From NCBI GenBank assembly GCA_001051155.2, contig JYIP02000008.1:868001-932000 (forward strand): DNA of 64,000 nt, given 5' to 3'. Positions 12,546 through 24,899 of the stretch are shown here, piece by piece. This stretch comes from Chrysoporthe austroafricana. Taxonomy: Eukaryota > Ascomycota > Sordariomycetes > Diaporthales > Cryphonectriaceae. A program made the translations under genes and the position numbers. A model generated the notes under the pieces. The model did not search any database, was not told the DNA's origin, and worked only from the letters and a program-made list of their open reading frames with translations. Positions within the stretch are counted from its first letter, which is position 1; the number at the start of each line of letters is the position of its first letter.

Positions 12546-15326
12546 ATGTCTTTGAAGCTGTCTCTCCCTGATGGGCGGGCCTCTAAAGAGGATGAAGTTG
12601 TCCAGTCGAGGACGATGGCCCATCAAACCCCCATGCGTGCCAACGAAACGCCCATGGCCGGAGATTCTAAGCTCCACGGCACCCTCTCCATGGAGACTCT
12701 CTCGCCTGTTCTATCGCCCAGCCCGGATCGTCGCAACTTTGTTCTTCCAGATCCTGTTGCCTTTAGGTGCGCACCCTGCCTTCGAACGCTGTCTCTCGAA
12801 TCATGACTGACAGCTCCTCTCGTGCATAGGTACCTCGCCGAAGACCCTTCCGTCCAGGTCGTCAAGAGTCGAGGCGAGCTCCCCGGATACGAACTATACC
12901 TAGTCGAGCAGTGGGCCTGTTCGCGCCAGTCGCCGACCCTCGTCATTGTCACATATACTGGAGATCCAAAACACTTGGTGGTAGTGGGCGTGCTGGCCGT
13001 GCCAGCGGACGAGAAGGCATGGACGCCACGACTGAAGGTCTACTTCAAAGCAATACAGAAGTATCATGCGAGACCGAAAGAGACGGAATTTGGCGAGCTG
13101 ATGGTCACCAACCTGAGCAACTTCCCGTCTGCTCTAACGGTGATATCTGTTCCGGACGGCGATATCAAACAACACAGGCAGGCGTTCATCGTCAACGAGG
13201 ACCTAAAGCGCATGGGCTGTTCTGGCAGGTCAGGCATGACCTTGACAGATCCAACGTCAGCGACGCAGGCCAAATTCTACTCAACATACAAGATCCACGA
13301 GAAGGTCCCGTTCTTCGAAGCCGTCATAGACTTGGTCAAACTATGTCAGGTGGCACTCTTTATCTTCGGTATGCTGGACCAGGAGTACATTGATGGCCTA
13401 CTGTGCGATGTCACCGAGACCGCCATCGGCAACTGGTGGACGGAGGTCGGGTCTGAGTATTACAACATGGAGCCCACGGATGGCATCTTGGGTCCTGCTA
13501 CCGTGGCAGCCTTACTAGGAATGCTTATGGGCGCAAGGAATCGGCTGAGCTCTTACGGTGCTCCCGTGACCAAGGACGTGTTCGACATCGACCATACCAA
13601 GCGGGCCATTGGCCATTTTCAGAAATCACAGAAACTCGAGAAGACCAGGAGGCTAGACAGGCAGACACTGCTCCAGTTGCACAAGGTGACTGCCAAGGCA
13701 GCGGCAGGCGAGGAATGGGGCGTACAGAAGGCAATCAACTCGACTGTCTCCCAGTTTGGCAAAAGGGGGGAGATCTTGAGCGGCGTCATCGGCACGCGCG
13801 AGAAAGCTGGCATCGGCGAGATCGAGACCGTCGACATCGACAGGTTCAAAGAGCTAGTCCATGGCGAGCGAGGGAAGTGGCTCTGGCGCGGAAAACCGCG
13901 GAGGGTGGTTCCAGATAATCACGATCGGTCAATACCTGACATGACCAACCTTTTTAGTAAAGAGGAAGAGAAGGAGAGAGAAAAGGAGAAAGACCATCAG
14001 AAAGAGAGGGAGAAGGAGAAGGAGAAGGAGAAGGAGAGAGAGTCCACAGGCCCAAGCCGCAAGATCTCGTTTCCACCCGAAGAGTCGGAACCTTCCTTGA
14101 AGCCGAGAGAAACAATGGCCAGCCTACACTCACCGCCCACACCAGGCCAGACTTTCAATATTGCGGACAGTCCGGCGGATGGGGCTCTTCATAAGCAGAT
14201 GTTCAAGAGCGTTGCGGACCGAGTCAGCGATGCTCGCTCTGGATTTGGCCGCATCAGAGATGCCGTCGGCGGTGGTCTAAAAGGCCACAATACGCGACCA
14301 TCAAAAGATGAGCCTTCTGAAATTTCCACGTTCAATCCGAGTATAGGGAGCCTGGTTCAGACCTCGAGCGTCCTCTCCAGTCCCGTGGCGTCAAATTCGG
14401 GCAGAGCTTTCACATGGCAGAACAAACCACAAGAGTATATGAATGCATTCCAGAAGAAGCATCCAGACAATGTGCAGACTATAAGCGAAGCCACGCAGAC
14501 GTCCCGGACGGCTTCTGCAGCGATCCTATCGACGCTACCGGAAGCTGCACACAACAGTTTGGCAGTGGACGGTGACCATGATGCGCGCAAAGAGCTGGCC
14601 ATTGATGTTTCAGCCGCGCCATCCACCGTTGACGAAGGCGATCTCCTGGGCCCTTTTTTGCAGGCCGAGCGCAGTGGAGACCCATCGTTTTCAGTACTAC
14701 AAAGACGACACAGCGTTGCGACACCAGGAGCCCCGCTGAATCGCCCCCTCAATGAGAATCGTTGGCCCCGCCGGCTATCATTCAGTGCCGCCTCGGAGGC
14801 CGTCCTCTGCTGGGACGAGCTCGTCGACCTGAACGAAACACCCGCCACCCTGGAGGAACAACTGGCCGCCGCAGAACTTTCCCAATCTCTTTACAGCCAG
14901 ATCGTCACGCTCCAGACCTCCCTTTCCCCATGGGTCACCTCCAAAATCAAAGACGTGGAAATCCTGGAAGAAGCCTACAAAACCCAGGACGAGAACCTGC
15001 AACAGGCCTACTACGCCTTCAGCGATGAGCACCAACGCATCAAGCAGAACTCGGCGGAGATGATTGCCGAGGAGAGAGGCAGGGTGACCATGGCGGTTAA
15101 GGACGTCGAGGTGCAGGTCGCAAAACTGGAATACGAGATCAACGCTCTGCTTTCAAAAGTGCAGGATGTAGAGGATGGGGTGGCCGGTTTTGAGGCGAGC
15201 GTTGTCGATGTGGAGAAGCAGGCCGAGGAGTTGAAGAGGCAGCTCGAGACGGAGAGCTTCTTGCACTGGTTGGTGAGGACGCTTACTGGGATTGGTACAG
15301 GGCCAAATATCACGAGGGAGGATTAG
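12546..15326 (+). CDS. STB6-like protein (fungal Sin3-binding protein family)
   Basis: Exons are 12546-12766 and 12830-15326, giving 905 residues. The intron (GTGCGC/ATAG) joins AG to G in an Arg codon, restoring LPDPVAFR-YLAEDPSVQVV. The N-terminal third has the fungal STB6-like block (GYELYLVEQWACSR, VIVTYTGDP), which I recognise from Stb2/Stb6, yeast proteins found through binding to the Sin3 co-repressor. The centre (about residues 380-410) is a Lys/Glu-rich repeat encoded by GAGAAG repeats at about 13965-14043, followed by a Ser-rich disordered region. The C-terminal 150 residues form a heptad-rich coiled coil (for example VEVQVAKLEYEINALLSKVQ). A role in transcription is inferred only from the yeast name. 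No DNA-binding or enzymatic motif is visible. The start follows AGACA and precedes a short Ser/Thr-rich leader. Confidence 0.75.
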
Positions 15327-15910
15327 AGTCTGCAAGATAACCAAGCACTCGATGGGTTGTTTCGATAGTCATCCTAAGCCAAAATGGCTGGGCGGGTCTG
15401 CCTCCGGCGCATATATACCGGCGATTTTTTTTCGCTCTATGCATTCTTTAAGCCTTGGTGCACGGAGTTTGGCTGGGTTGGCATGTATGCCTGGGTTGGG
15501 AGTAGAATACGTCACAAGGTCCAAAAGCCACGGACGTATCAGTCGTCTTGTTTCCCCTTTCTTCTTCGGGAATGGAGAATGTCTATAGCACAATGTCCCA
15601 CACCCATCCCACGGGTATCAAGTCAGACCTAATGCACGCATGTGAGTCCATACCATCCAGGCCAATATCCGCGGCTCATTCCACAAAGGTCAAAATCCAA
15701 AGATATTCCATGTCGCCCAAGCCCAGTGCCTCATTCGATTTCAGAACGACACCTGTCTCGGTTCGAGAGAAGCTCGCGACCGGCCTCTCTGCCCACTCCT
15801 CAAAATCTGCCAAACCCTCATCCAGTTTTGTACACAGCCTCACCTAAGCAAGGTAGCCAACAATCAGTGGCCTCTCCTCCCTCTGGCGGCGCCTCGGCTC
15901 TTCATGAGGC
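15327..15910. other. Tail-to-tail intergenic region, STB6-like / TIM10
   Basis: Between two converging genes. No supported gene or repeat. Confidence 0.5.
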
Positions 15911-16293
15911 CTATCGGCCCCAGCCAGCACCACCAGCTGCACCGCCCATCTGCCTCTGCTGCTCACTCTGCATGATGTCCGAGACCTTCATGTGGACGTC
16001 GAAGAACTTGGCGGCGCACCGGTCAAGGCAGACGCTCTCGCCCTTGTTGAGCTCGCCCTCCCGGTAATCGTTAGGGATGCACTTCAGTTGGCACATCTTG
16101 TTCAGGCTGTAATACGATGCAGTGATTAGCACGCAAAATTTAGTGTCGGCGGGCATAGGTGGGGTATGTGGCATGTGAGAAAACAAGGGGCATACCGGTT
16201 CTGCATGTCGAAGACAATCTTCATCTCGTTCTCAACGGCAGCGATCTTCTCCGCCGACGAGGGCTGGGGGCGGCCGAATCCGAAGAGGGACAT
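15911..16293 (-). CDS. TIM10: Mitochondrial intermembrane space chaperone TIM10
   Basis: Exons are 16293-16196 and 16106-15911, giving 97 residues. The intron (GTATGC/TACAG) splits an Arg codon. The protein starts [13 protein letters not shown] and contains the twin CX3C pair (CQLKC and CLDRC, 17 residues apart) that defines the small Tim family. The spacing and the segment [15 protein letters not shown], then [11 protein letters not shown], are specific to Tim10. With Tim9 it forms the hexameric chaperone that carries hydrophobic carrier proteins from the TOM channel to the TIM22 inserter. It lacks a presequence, as expected for an MIA40 substrate. It is divergently arranged with the mitochondrial lysyl-tRNA synthetase gene, 617 bp apart. 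Confidence 0.95.
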
Positions 16294-16910
16294 CTTGATC
16301 TTGGCTGTGTGGAGGCAGAGGAGATAGACTAGTCTTTGGACTTTTGACGTATGACGGGTTCTGGACACAGGCCGGAGGAGAGTGGGTGCTCGTGTGATGT
16401 TGTCGACGGCCTGGAACTGATGTGAGGTTCAACCCTTCCCAAAAATTGAGCTGACTTTGGGTCAGTGACGTCGGGATGTGGGTCCACTGCAGTGGTTGCT
16501 ATTGGGCAATTCGCGGCCGGCAGCTCAACGCGGATCCCTGTGTGCTGCAGAACTTCAGTTGCAAAATCTCTAGAGCTCCATAGTCAGATGCGCGCAAGGC
16601 ACACTGCGTCACAACCTCGACCAGCGTGCCCTCTTCAGTTGCGCCTGGCTCTGAAGAGGACTATGAGGCTTTCTGGAGCACTGTAGGTTGCCTTGCCCCT
16701 CACTTGTGGCTTCTCGCCTACAGATATTTCATGATGACACCGCATAAACCTTAGAACCGTTGCGACTGACGCGGCCTTGGCCGTGCGTGATCAAAATTGC
16801 CTACTCTCTGAATTTCCTCTTCTGTTTCGAATTATAATCCTCAAAACCTCATACGACCTCCTTGCTGACTCATTCTGTCCAAAGTCTTTCTAGGTAGTGT
16901 CGCCGTCAAA
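16294..16910. promoter_or_regulatory. Shared divergent promoter region, TIM10 / MSK1
   Basis: 617 bp lie between the start codons of two nuclear genes for mitochondrial proteins. No TATA-like box stands out. A C/T-rich stretch before 16911 looks like the MSK1 leader. Co-regulation is an inference from arrangement only. Confidence 0.45.
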
Positions 16911-19144
16911 ATGGGACCTCGCCTCCGCTTCCTGCGTCCGTACTCTCTCCAGCCGTTGTCACCGGGGACACCCTCACGATCCTCAGCGTACCTCCGATTC
17001 TATGAGCTCGCCAGGGCGGACGCTACCTTGATCTGTCGGAGGCAGAAGTCCACTTCCAGTCGTGCCCACGATGACGGATACTACAGTGCCGAGGAGCGAA
17101 GCGCCCTCATGGCCGCCCGCCTGAAGGAGCTGCGGCCCGCTGGTGGACTAGAATACCCAAGGCTCATGCAGAAGGGAAAGCCAATAAGTCTACGTGCGTT
17201 TCGAGCCGAGTTCGAGACCCGCGCTGCCACGGATCTTGCGAATGTCTCGGAACAATACACACTTTGCGGTGCGCCTTAAACCTGCCCCGTCAAGGCAGGC
17301 CCATGACTGATCCCTCCTAGGACGTGTGCTACATGTCCGACGGCATGGCTCCAAGTTTTATTTCGTCAAGGTTGTCCAAGAGGGCATGCAAATCCAGGCG
17401 CTCGTAAACTTTGGCAAACTGACAGATGGCACCGACGCCAAGCAATTCAAGGCGATGGCCATGCTGCTCAAGAGAGGGGATCATATCTGTGAGTCTGCTT
17501 ATTCCAGGACATGGAGTGGAGATCCTCGCTAACAATTCTCGTGTTAAAGCTGTCACCGGTCGGCCAGCAAGATCGGACTCGATGGAGCTTTCCATCGAGG
17601 CCGTACACTGCCCACAGCTGCTCTCTCCTAGCCTGGCGCCGCTGCCGTTCCAAATTCCACAAGAATCGAGAATGCACAGCCGGCACATGGATTTGCTCCT
17701 GAACCGCACGTCCAGGGACATTCTTTACGTGCGCGCATTTATCATCCACCATCTGAGAGAACACCTGCACAAGACTCTCAAGTGCGTCGAGGTTCAGACT
17801 CCCATCTTGGCCGCCAATGCCGGGGGAGCTGTGGCTCGCCCTTTCTCAACTCACGCTACCGAATTCATGCATAAGGAAATGGCACTGCGTATTGCCCCAG
17901 AGCTATGGCTCAAGCGGCTCGTCGTTGGTGGTTTCGACAGAGTCTTTGAAATCGGTCCATCTTTCCGCAACGAAGGTGTCGACGCTACTCACAATCCCGA
18001 ATTTACGACGTGCGAGTTCTATTTGGCTTATGCGAACCTCGATTCCTTGCTCAACATAACCCATAACCTCGTATCTGCGCTCGCGAAGGGCGTCACTGCC
18101 TTTATTAAGAAGAACGAACTTCAACTAGAAGCCCCGGATCTAAAGATCTTCGAGAAGCGCTTTGACCGGATTGAGTTCATTCCGGCCCTCGAAGAAGCCT
18201 TAGGCCAGCCTCTGCCGAACCTTGACTCTCCCAGGGCCGTCTCTGACATCCTCAAGCTCCTTGAGGACGCAGGCAAAGATTGGCATCGATCCCTACCGCC
18301 CAACCCCTCCCTTCCCAAGCTTCTTGATCATGTGGCCGCCGCGGTCATCGAGCCAAAGTCCAAAGGCCGACCACTCTACATCATTAACCACCCAGTGTGC
18401 ATGTCGCCGCTTGCTAAGTCCTTCACCTGCCCCACGACGGGGCAACAAGTCGCCGCGCGTGCGGAGCTCTTCTTCGACAGCAATGAGCTGGCCAACATGT
18501 ATGAGGAGGAGAATGACCCTTTCAAGCAGAAGCGCAAATTTGTAAACCAGGCGAAGGCGAAGCTGGAGCTGGCGGGACAAGGCGACAAAGTAGTAGGCGA
18601 TGAAGAGGAGCCGCCGCATGTCATAGATGAGCAGTACATCTCTGTCTTGGAATCTGGTCTCCCGCCTACCGGAGGCTGGGGTTGCGGCGTCGACAGGCTT
18701 GTGATGCTGTTCACAGGGGCGAAAAGGATCAGTGATGTCTTGACATTCGGGAATTTGCGGAATGTGGTTGGTTTGTCATCCGCCGGTCCGCAGAATCAAC
18801 GCGAGGATATTGGCAAGAGGGCAGTTCCCGAGGCAGGAGAGGAGAAGGCGGTGTTGGGTCGTGGGGCCTCGAAGACGGACCCCAAGTGCGACACGAACCA
18901 GGCGCGACTCTCCACGGGATTTGAGGCGTTCTCTGCTGCGTCGTTCCTCAAGATAGTGGACGATATACCCGAGACGAACACGGGTGATGACATCTCGGAA
19001 AACGGATATAGGAGGTATGTGGCCAAGGTCATAGAGGATGATGTCGCTTTCGAGGGACCTGTCAGTGTTGGCAAGAGCGACTCCGGGAAGAGGGATACTC
19101 AGCATGAACTCGCATCCGGGGTTGAGGGAGAGAAAGCGTCATAA
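16911..19144 (+). CDS. MSK1: Mitochondrial lysyl-tRNA synthetase (class II)
   Basis: Exons are 16911-17268, 17321-17488 and 17550-19144, giving 706 residues, and phases agree at GTGCGC/CTAG and GTGAGT/AAAG. The first 50 residues are Arg/Ser-rich and nearly free of acid, as in a mitochondrial presequence. An OB-fold anticodon-binding domain follows (about 95-190; GRVLHVRRHGSKFYF). The class II core has motif 2 (FEIGPSFRNEGVDATHNPEF) and motif 3 (GGWGCGVDRLVMLFTG). It charges tRNA-Lys in the mitochondrial matrix. About 115 residues continue past motif 3 (from about 18780), charged and low in conservation by eye. Bacterial and yeast enzymes stop near motif 3, so this tail is unusual. Cytosolic LysRS is excluded by the presequence and divergent core. 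Confidence 0.92.
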
Positions 19145-19800
19145 GGCGTCATGAAGTCTCAGGGTACCGAGAAGATCTGGAAGCCTAGGAGCGAAATGCC
19201 CGTAGCTAGTCTAGGGCGATGTATCATATCCTACTGATACATCAAGATACAAAGCTTTACCTCTGGCTATATGTGCTGATACACATGCCTAGGTGACGAT
19301 AGTCCGACACGCCACTATTCTGTCAAAGTTTTGCTGACTTGCCCTGTGATAATCATTGATAGACTTGCAAACTCTTGTGCACATTTTATCTCAAGTTCAG
19401 CTTACGCGACCCTCCGTTTCCCTTCCCTTTCACAAGCGAGGCGTGAGGAGACCTTGCACAATTTACGTTCTCGTAGACGGTGAAGCTTACACTCGCAATA
19501 TATGAACCCTCACGCTTAGCATAGTCATCTAATATCTTATTTTAGGAAGAAAGGGAGGGAAGGCGGGCGGGAGAGGACAAATATAATGTAATTTTGAAAG
19601 ACTATATTGGTTCGGTGACCAAGCCCAAAACGCCCCTGGTATCCTTAATAATGTAAAGCAAATTATGTCCAGCTCGCAGTAGTATGTAATAGTCATTCAG
19701 ATTCTGCCCCATCCACTCATATGACGAATCGGCCGCTCTCGAAGTCTTTATTCACACAAAGTATCCTGCACGAAGCTCGGTCAGGTGATCACCCATCTTC
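19145..19800. other. Tail-to-tail intergenic region
   Basis: AT-richer sequence between two converging genes. No gene or repeat supported. Confidence 0.5.
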
Positions 19801-20825
19801 TCAGTCACTCCGCAGGGGCAATTTCCGTTCCAAAGTTTGGAAGGCCTGCGTCCTCGGCGTAAATGGTACCTGCTGCTGCGTCGGCTGCTTTGACACCTGT
19901 GGTGGGACCATCTCGAACATGACCTTGTCGACTGGCGTCATGCGGCCTGACGAGGCGTCGTCGGCCTTCATCGCCTTGCGGGCCTTGATCTCCTCCTTCT
20001 CCTCGGGGGTCGGGATCATGTTGTAGATCGCGTAGGCGAGGCAGAGCAGATAAATAAACCTACAGAGGTGTCAGTACGTCCTGAACCTTCCTCCCTCCTT
20101 TTTCATAAACCCAGGCTTTGCGCAGGTAACTTACAACTGATACACCGTGACCGCGTAGGTCCCCACAGCCATGTGACAGCTACCAACGGCGTTGTTCGGG
20201 AAGTTCACGGCGGGCCAGCACCCGTAGCGGATATACCAGGCGATGGGGCTCGGGTGGGCCGGGTCATAGTAGTCGGGCCCCATCTGGCCGTAGACGCTGA
20301 CGGTGTACATGACGCTCATGGCCAGGCTGAAGAAGACGCCGAGGATAGGCGTCCAGACACGCATGATGAAGCCGATGAGCTTGGCGATGAGGACGAAGAG
20401 GGAGAGCACGGAGATGCCGACGTTGTAGTTGGTCAGGCTGTGTCGGCGCGCATTGTCAGCTCGCTGTGGTGATCTCCCGGCGCATGCAGAGGCGCCAGAC
20501 AACAGATGGCACGGATGGGTTTTCCGGCCCGGCTCACTTACTCCAATGACCACACGAACGGCACGTGTGGCGCGGGCTGGTGGTTCGCCTTTGCGTACAC
20601 GATGATGTTCGGGTTCGAGTTGAAGCCCCAGACGTAGCCGATCTCCCACAGCTGCGTCCGGAACAGGTCCGGCTGCGCGATGGCGAAGAGGACCAGCATG
20701 GTGACCGTCCCGGCCAGCTCGAAGGGCAAGACCCAGAACATGGGCGCCCGCTTCTTCCACTTGCGGTTGAAGGGCTTGTAGCTCCAGTTCCGCTCCGGGT
20801 TCCACAACTTCAGTCTCTTCTGCAT
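19801..20825 (-). CDS. Four-span fungal membrane protein (MARVEL/tetraspan-like)
   Basis: Exons are 20825-20542, 20437-20135 and 20059-19801, giving 281 residues. Both introns (GTAAGT/ACAG and GTAAGT/GTAG) keep phase. Four hydrophobic spans are visible: about residues 28-52, 97-122, 125-148 and 190-212. They are linked by a Pro/Asn-rich loop of about 45 residues between spans 1 and 2 and by a loop with SCHMAVGTY before span 4. The C-terminal 65 residues are soluble and charged (PTPEEKEEIKARKAM). The topology resembles fungal MARVEL-type or Sur7-like membrane proteins, but no signature confirms either. The N-terminus is basic with NPERNW and NRKWKKR. No substrate can be assigned. Confidence 0.8.
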
Positions 20826-23800
20826 CTTGGGCGTGTGGGGTGTGTATATTACGTGGTTCGGGTCGGCGAAAAAATGGTGGGTTCTGGCGACGGACGACGC
20901 GCCTCCGTCCTTGCTGCTGCTTTTGCTGTTGCTCTCACCGAACGCTCAGGATAGCCCCCCTCCACGAACAATCTTCGGTTGTTCTGCTTTTGTCTGTGCT
21001 GACTTGCAGCAATCGCACCGGGCTCTCACATCGGATCTCCGCAGGCCGGTCTAGATGGGCGCAGCGACGTCGTGAGGACAATGGTCTCTTCGTACCTTGG
21101 GCCGCCCAAATACTGGTGTCGCCGACAATGGGGAAACGACAATCGCACGCAGTGACGGCACTCAACGCTCAACTTCCATTGAGAAGAGAGTTCATCCGGA
21201 AGCGCGGAAAAGAGGAGGTCTTCGCCCCCCATCATTATAAGCGACCAGAGACTATTTACCGACCTACCAGATCCCCAGTCTGCTGGCGATAAAAGTGTCA
21301 CACTGGAGACGCCGAGCAGCTCTCTGGCCCTGCAGCGCCTGGCCACTCAGCACGCGGTGCCGTGATGCGACTGCATGTGCAGACCACATATTGACAGAGA
21401 GGGGATCCAATCAGCGTGCTGGGGCACGGCAGGCGAGCACAGTAGCCGCCGGGATGGCGACCTCGCCGCTGCGGATTGGCTGGGCTGGGCGGGTGGTGCA
21501 GCCAATAATGGCGGTGGCATGGGGGCCATTTTTCCTGGGGACGGGTTGGGCGCTTGGCTGGTGGGTGGGAGGCACACTGGTGGGAGGGTGATCGATGGAA
21601 CCCTCCGTGCCGTGCTCCCTTGATGGGGGGATGAGCTGCGGGATCAGGGGTGAGCTCGACAAAGCTCCTTCGACACCCGATCCTCCTGTGCTCAGTAAGG
21701 CAGTCTATGGGCCAAGACACGCGCGGCTGTCCCTTCAGCACACTGCAATATCGACTGGAATGGAGACGAGACGGTTTCACCCCCGTAGAATGGCTCGCTG
21801 TCTTGGGTGTCGGCATTCTTCGCCTCGCCGTCTCGGTCACAGCTCCCAGCAGCATTCCAGTGGGCACGGCTTTGAGACAATGACTTTCTCTGTCTTGTCA
21901 GCTAGCGATACCGCCGTGGAACGCCTGGTTGGCGGTTGGGCCTCCCGTCCGGTCGCCACGGGCCCATGACGGGAGGCCGGGTCGGGCTTAGGAGACCCGC
22001 CGTCGGATGAAACGGTTTGCGTCACTTGGGACCCGGGACTGCAGCTCCACGAGAGTAAAAGTCTCGGACCCGAGCGCCGCTGGGAGCCCTCAGCCGTGCC
22101 ACGAGACACATCGAGCGGCGGCTGCTGCGAGGCCAATGAGTGGCGAGCCCTCCCGTCACTTGTGGCTTTCACAAACTTTCGTCGCCGGTGCGCCGTCAGC
22201 GTTTTCATTGGCCTGGGCAGTCCTTACCTTTCTGCGCGCCGCGTAGGCTTACGGGCCATTTGCGCTTCGGATGGCTTGTCGTAGATCGGTCCAGGCCCAG
22301 GGAGTGACTCAGCTAGGGATGCCCGACCGTGGTCGAGGGTGCCGTCATCCCGTCCCAGGTCTCAGATTGTGAATGTCGTCAATCATTCCCTGGGAACGAT
22401 TGTCCTGGCGTGCCTGGTGGCCGTACTTAGCCTACCAGGTAAACGGCGAGCGGGATGAAACGCCTACCAGTGAGTTATCGCTGAGCGCCTCCTGGTGGGG
22501 GGGGGGTGGGAAGGGCCTGGGCTCTCTCTGGCCGGAAAGAACCAGAATGGCAATCTCGACAATCAGATGGCAAGCTGACTCGACCGACTTCGATTGGTTG
22601 AAGGCATCCTGGGGACCCGCCGAAGAGCCGAGGCTGTGGCTGGGTCAAGAGTCAGCCAAACGGTGCAGGCGAGTAGGAGGCCCTCAGTGATCGAGATCTC
22701 GGGAGGATGCCAGTGGGAATTCCCGTCGGTACTTGCCCATCTACCTGGTACGTCTTTCAGCAGCGCCAGAGCCCCGTGAGTCTTCGGGAGGGCCCTGGAG
22801 AGGGAGTGACCAGAAGATACTTTGCTGGACTCGGAGTTGACCCACCCGCCAGCCCTGCCCCCAGGCCCCACAAGCCTCGCAATCTCAAGGCTTACTACTA
22901 TGGTACCCAAGCCGGCAAAGACCGCTCTAGGCCTGGGGGATCGGCAGCTGGGCCTTGACATCCCACGGCGGACAGCTGAAAGCGAAAGCGCCAGGGTCAA
23001 AACTCGATCCCCAAATGCCATGCCGGCCGGCACTACTGTGTACTTTGGTATGCGCTGCCGGAGAGATCCTCACCGGTGATCTGCGGCTGTGGGCCCCATA
23101 AGCTCGAAGCAGTGCGAGGCTGGCGGCCTCGTGAACCCATATGTAGTAAACCAGTCAGACTCCCGGGCGCGCTTCAGCCGCAAAACAACCGCTCCTCCCG
23201 TATATGTACCATGTATCGACGAACTGGTTAACTCACCCGCAATGTATCCCACGATGATGTAATGAATCACCAGAGGTCTCCTGGTGTCGGGGTGGAGAAA
23301 CTCTTCTAGTGCCAAACCGACACGTCTTGGCTCGAGAGGCTGCAGAGCGAGGCCGAGGCAACGTGGGCTGGTTGGTACTTTAAAATCCGGAACGGGTCAT
23401 CACGATGCACGATACGCGCGGAGTTCAACAAAGCGACGGCGGGGCCTCCGGGCATGTCAAAGAGGCCCCGTCTCTTACTATATGGTGGTGGTAGGGCACA
23501 AGTACTATGTAGATGGTTGTACGAATACGGAGCAATATACGGAGTGGTCAGAGATGTGGCTTAAGACAGTGTCTCTGCGCCGTCACGTAGCTGGCTGTTC
23601 CTCCTTCTCCTCGGGGGCTTGTGTGTCCAGACCTCGTCATCCTTATTACCCAGTGCCTGGGCATACCTTTCGGGCAGAGAGGTGGTGGTTGATAACTGCC
23701 ATCCCTCCTCAAACACAGACACAGCATAGTCGCGCTGCGAGGTGCAGCTCGATGACCGTCACCCTACCCTCCCATCTTCAGCATTGTCGTACCGGCCGGA

Positions 23801-24833
23801 TCCCTGGCTATCACGGTAAGCAGCAGCAAGCAGCAGCAACTGACTGCTCCACATGCTCCAGCGTCCCCAGTTTACCTCTTGTTCTAGACTGCCGTAGACC
23901 TTCCTGCTCCCCCTGTCCGCAGTCGACCTGTGCTCCCTCGGCATGCAAGTCGACATACATGCCCATTTTCTATTGCACCACGACCTGTCTCGCAGCGTCT
24001 CGTATCGGCCTCGCAATCTAACCTCAGACTGCTCTTTCGTGCTTGGTTGCTAATAAGCGGCACTCACGCCCTCCAGACCAGAGCCATTCCGAGCGATCCA
24101 CCTGATCCATCACCCGCCGAGCCACGCTATACAGCACCGGCAGCACGGCAGCACCAGCAACGGCTTCTAGTCCCCCAGGGAAGAATCGGGCCAGCCGGGC
24201 AAACGGCCTAGCTTCCATCGGATCTCTCACGTCCACGGGACCTTTCAGATCCGCTTGCGTACCGTTCACCTCTGTAGGTCGGCCCCGAACTCCCACCAGC
24301 CTGGTACAGGCCTGTAGCCTATATCCATCCCACTTGGACCGGTGGCTAATAACCCATTGGGCTTAGCAGAGGGGCCCATGAGCATCCGGGACGGTGGGGA
24401 TCTCCTTCGTCATCTGGATCACTCACTCACTGCCTTCACTCCGGCCCGGTGAGGGCGCCGCCAGTGCCTGTTCTGCGTGTCTGAAGGCTCACGGTCAGCA
24501 GCCCTCGAGCTGGCATATTCGAAGCCGGCAGGCCACGGGGTTATTCCGGACGACGTGACTCCTGGCCGTTCTGTATTTTCCTCACTCCACCTGGGGACAG
24601 CCAAGATATCAGCTCTCGCAAAGGGCCGTATAAGAAGCTGCACCAAACCCAATTCATCAAAAACCCAGTCATCCTCGTCCCCCGGACCAGTAAACCCCTG
24701 GCTGCATCGATCGTCCCAACGCTTGGCTTTCCACCTGAGCTAGCGAGATCGACGCCCTGCCAAATATCGTTTTCCCCAGCCGTTACCGCTGTCCAGGCCC
24801 CTATCCTCTTCTTATTCCCACTTCCACCGTAAC
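20826..24833. other. 4-kb divergent intergenic region upstream of the histidine kinase gene
   Basis: GC-rich, with many short overlapping open frames on both strands (the longest is 245 codons at 23284-24021 on plus). Their Cys/Ser/Arg-rich composition is that of noncoding frames. I found no splice-linked coding exons. The last 900 bp are C/T-rich and likely the kinase leader. The length suggests a large regulatory region or an undetected noncoding RNA, which the sequence alone cannot show. Confidence 0.4.
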
Positions 24834-24857
24834 ATGCGAGAGGGTCCCGTTGACTGA
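24834..24857 (+). promoter_or_regulatory. Upstream ORF in the histidine kinase leader
   Basis: A seven-codon ORF (MREGPVD, stop TGA) ends 42 bp before the main start codon at 24900. If the transcript includes it, it could reduce initiation at the kinase start. Confidence 0.35.
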
Positions 24858-24899
24858 CACACGTCGGGTCGACAGTCCTCGATCTCTCCTCTTTCCTTC

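Noticed and set aside
23284..24021. 245-codon frame on plus upstream of the histidine kinase
   Set aside because: Composition is very rich in Cys, Ser and Arg with no motif, typical of noncoding frames in GC-rich DNA.
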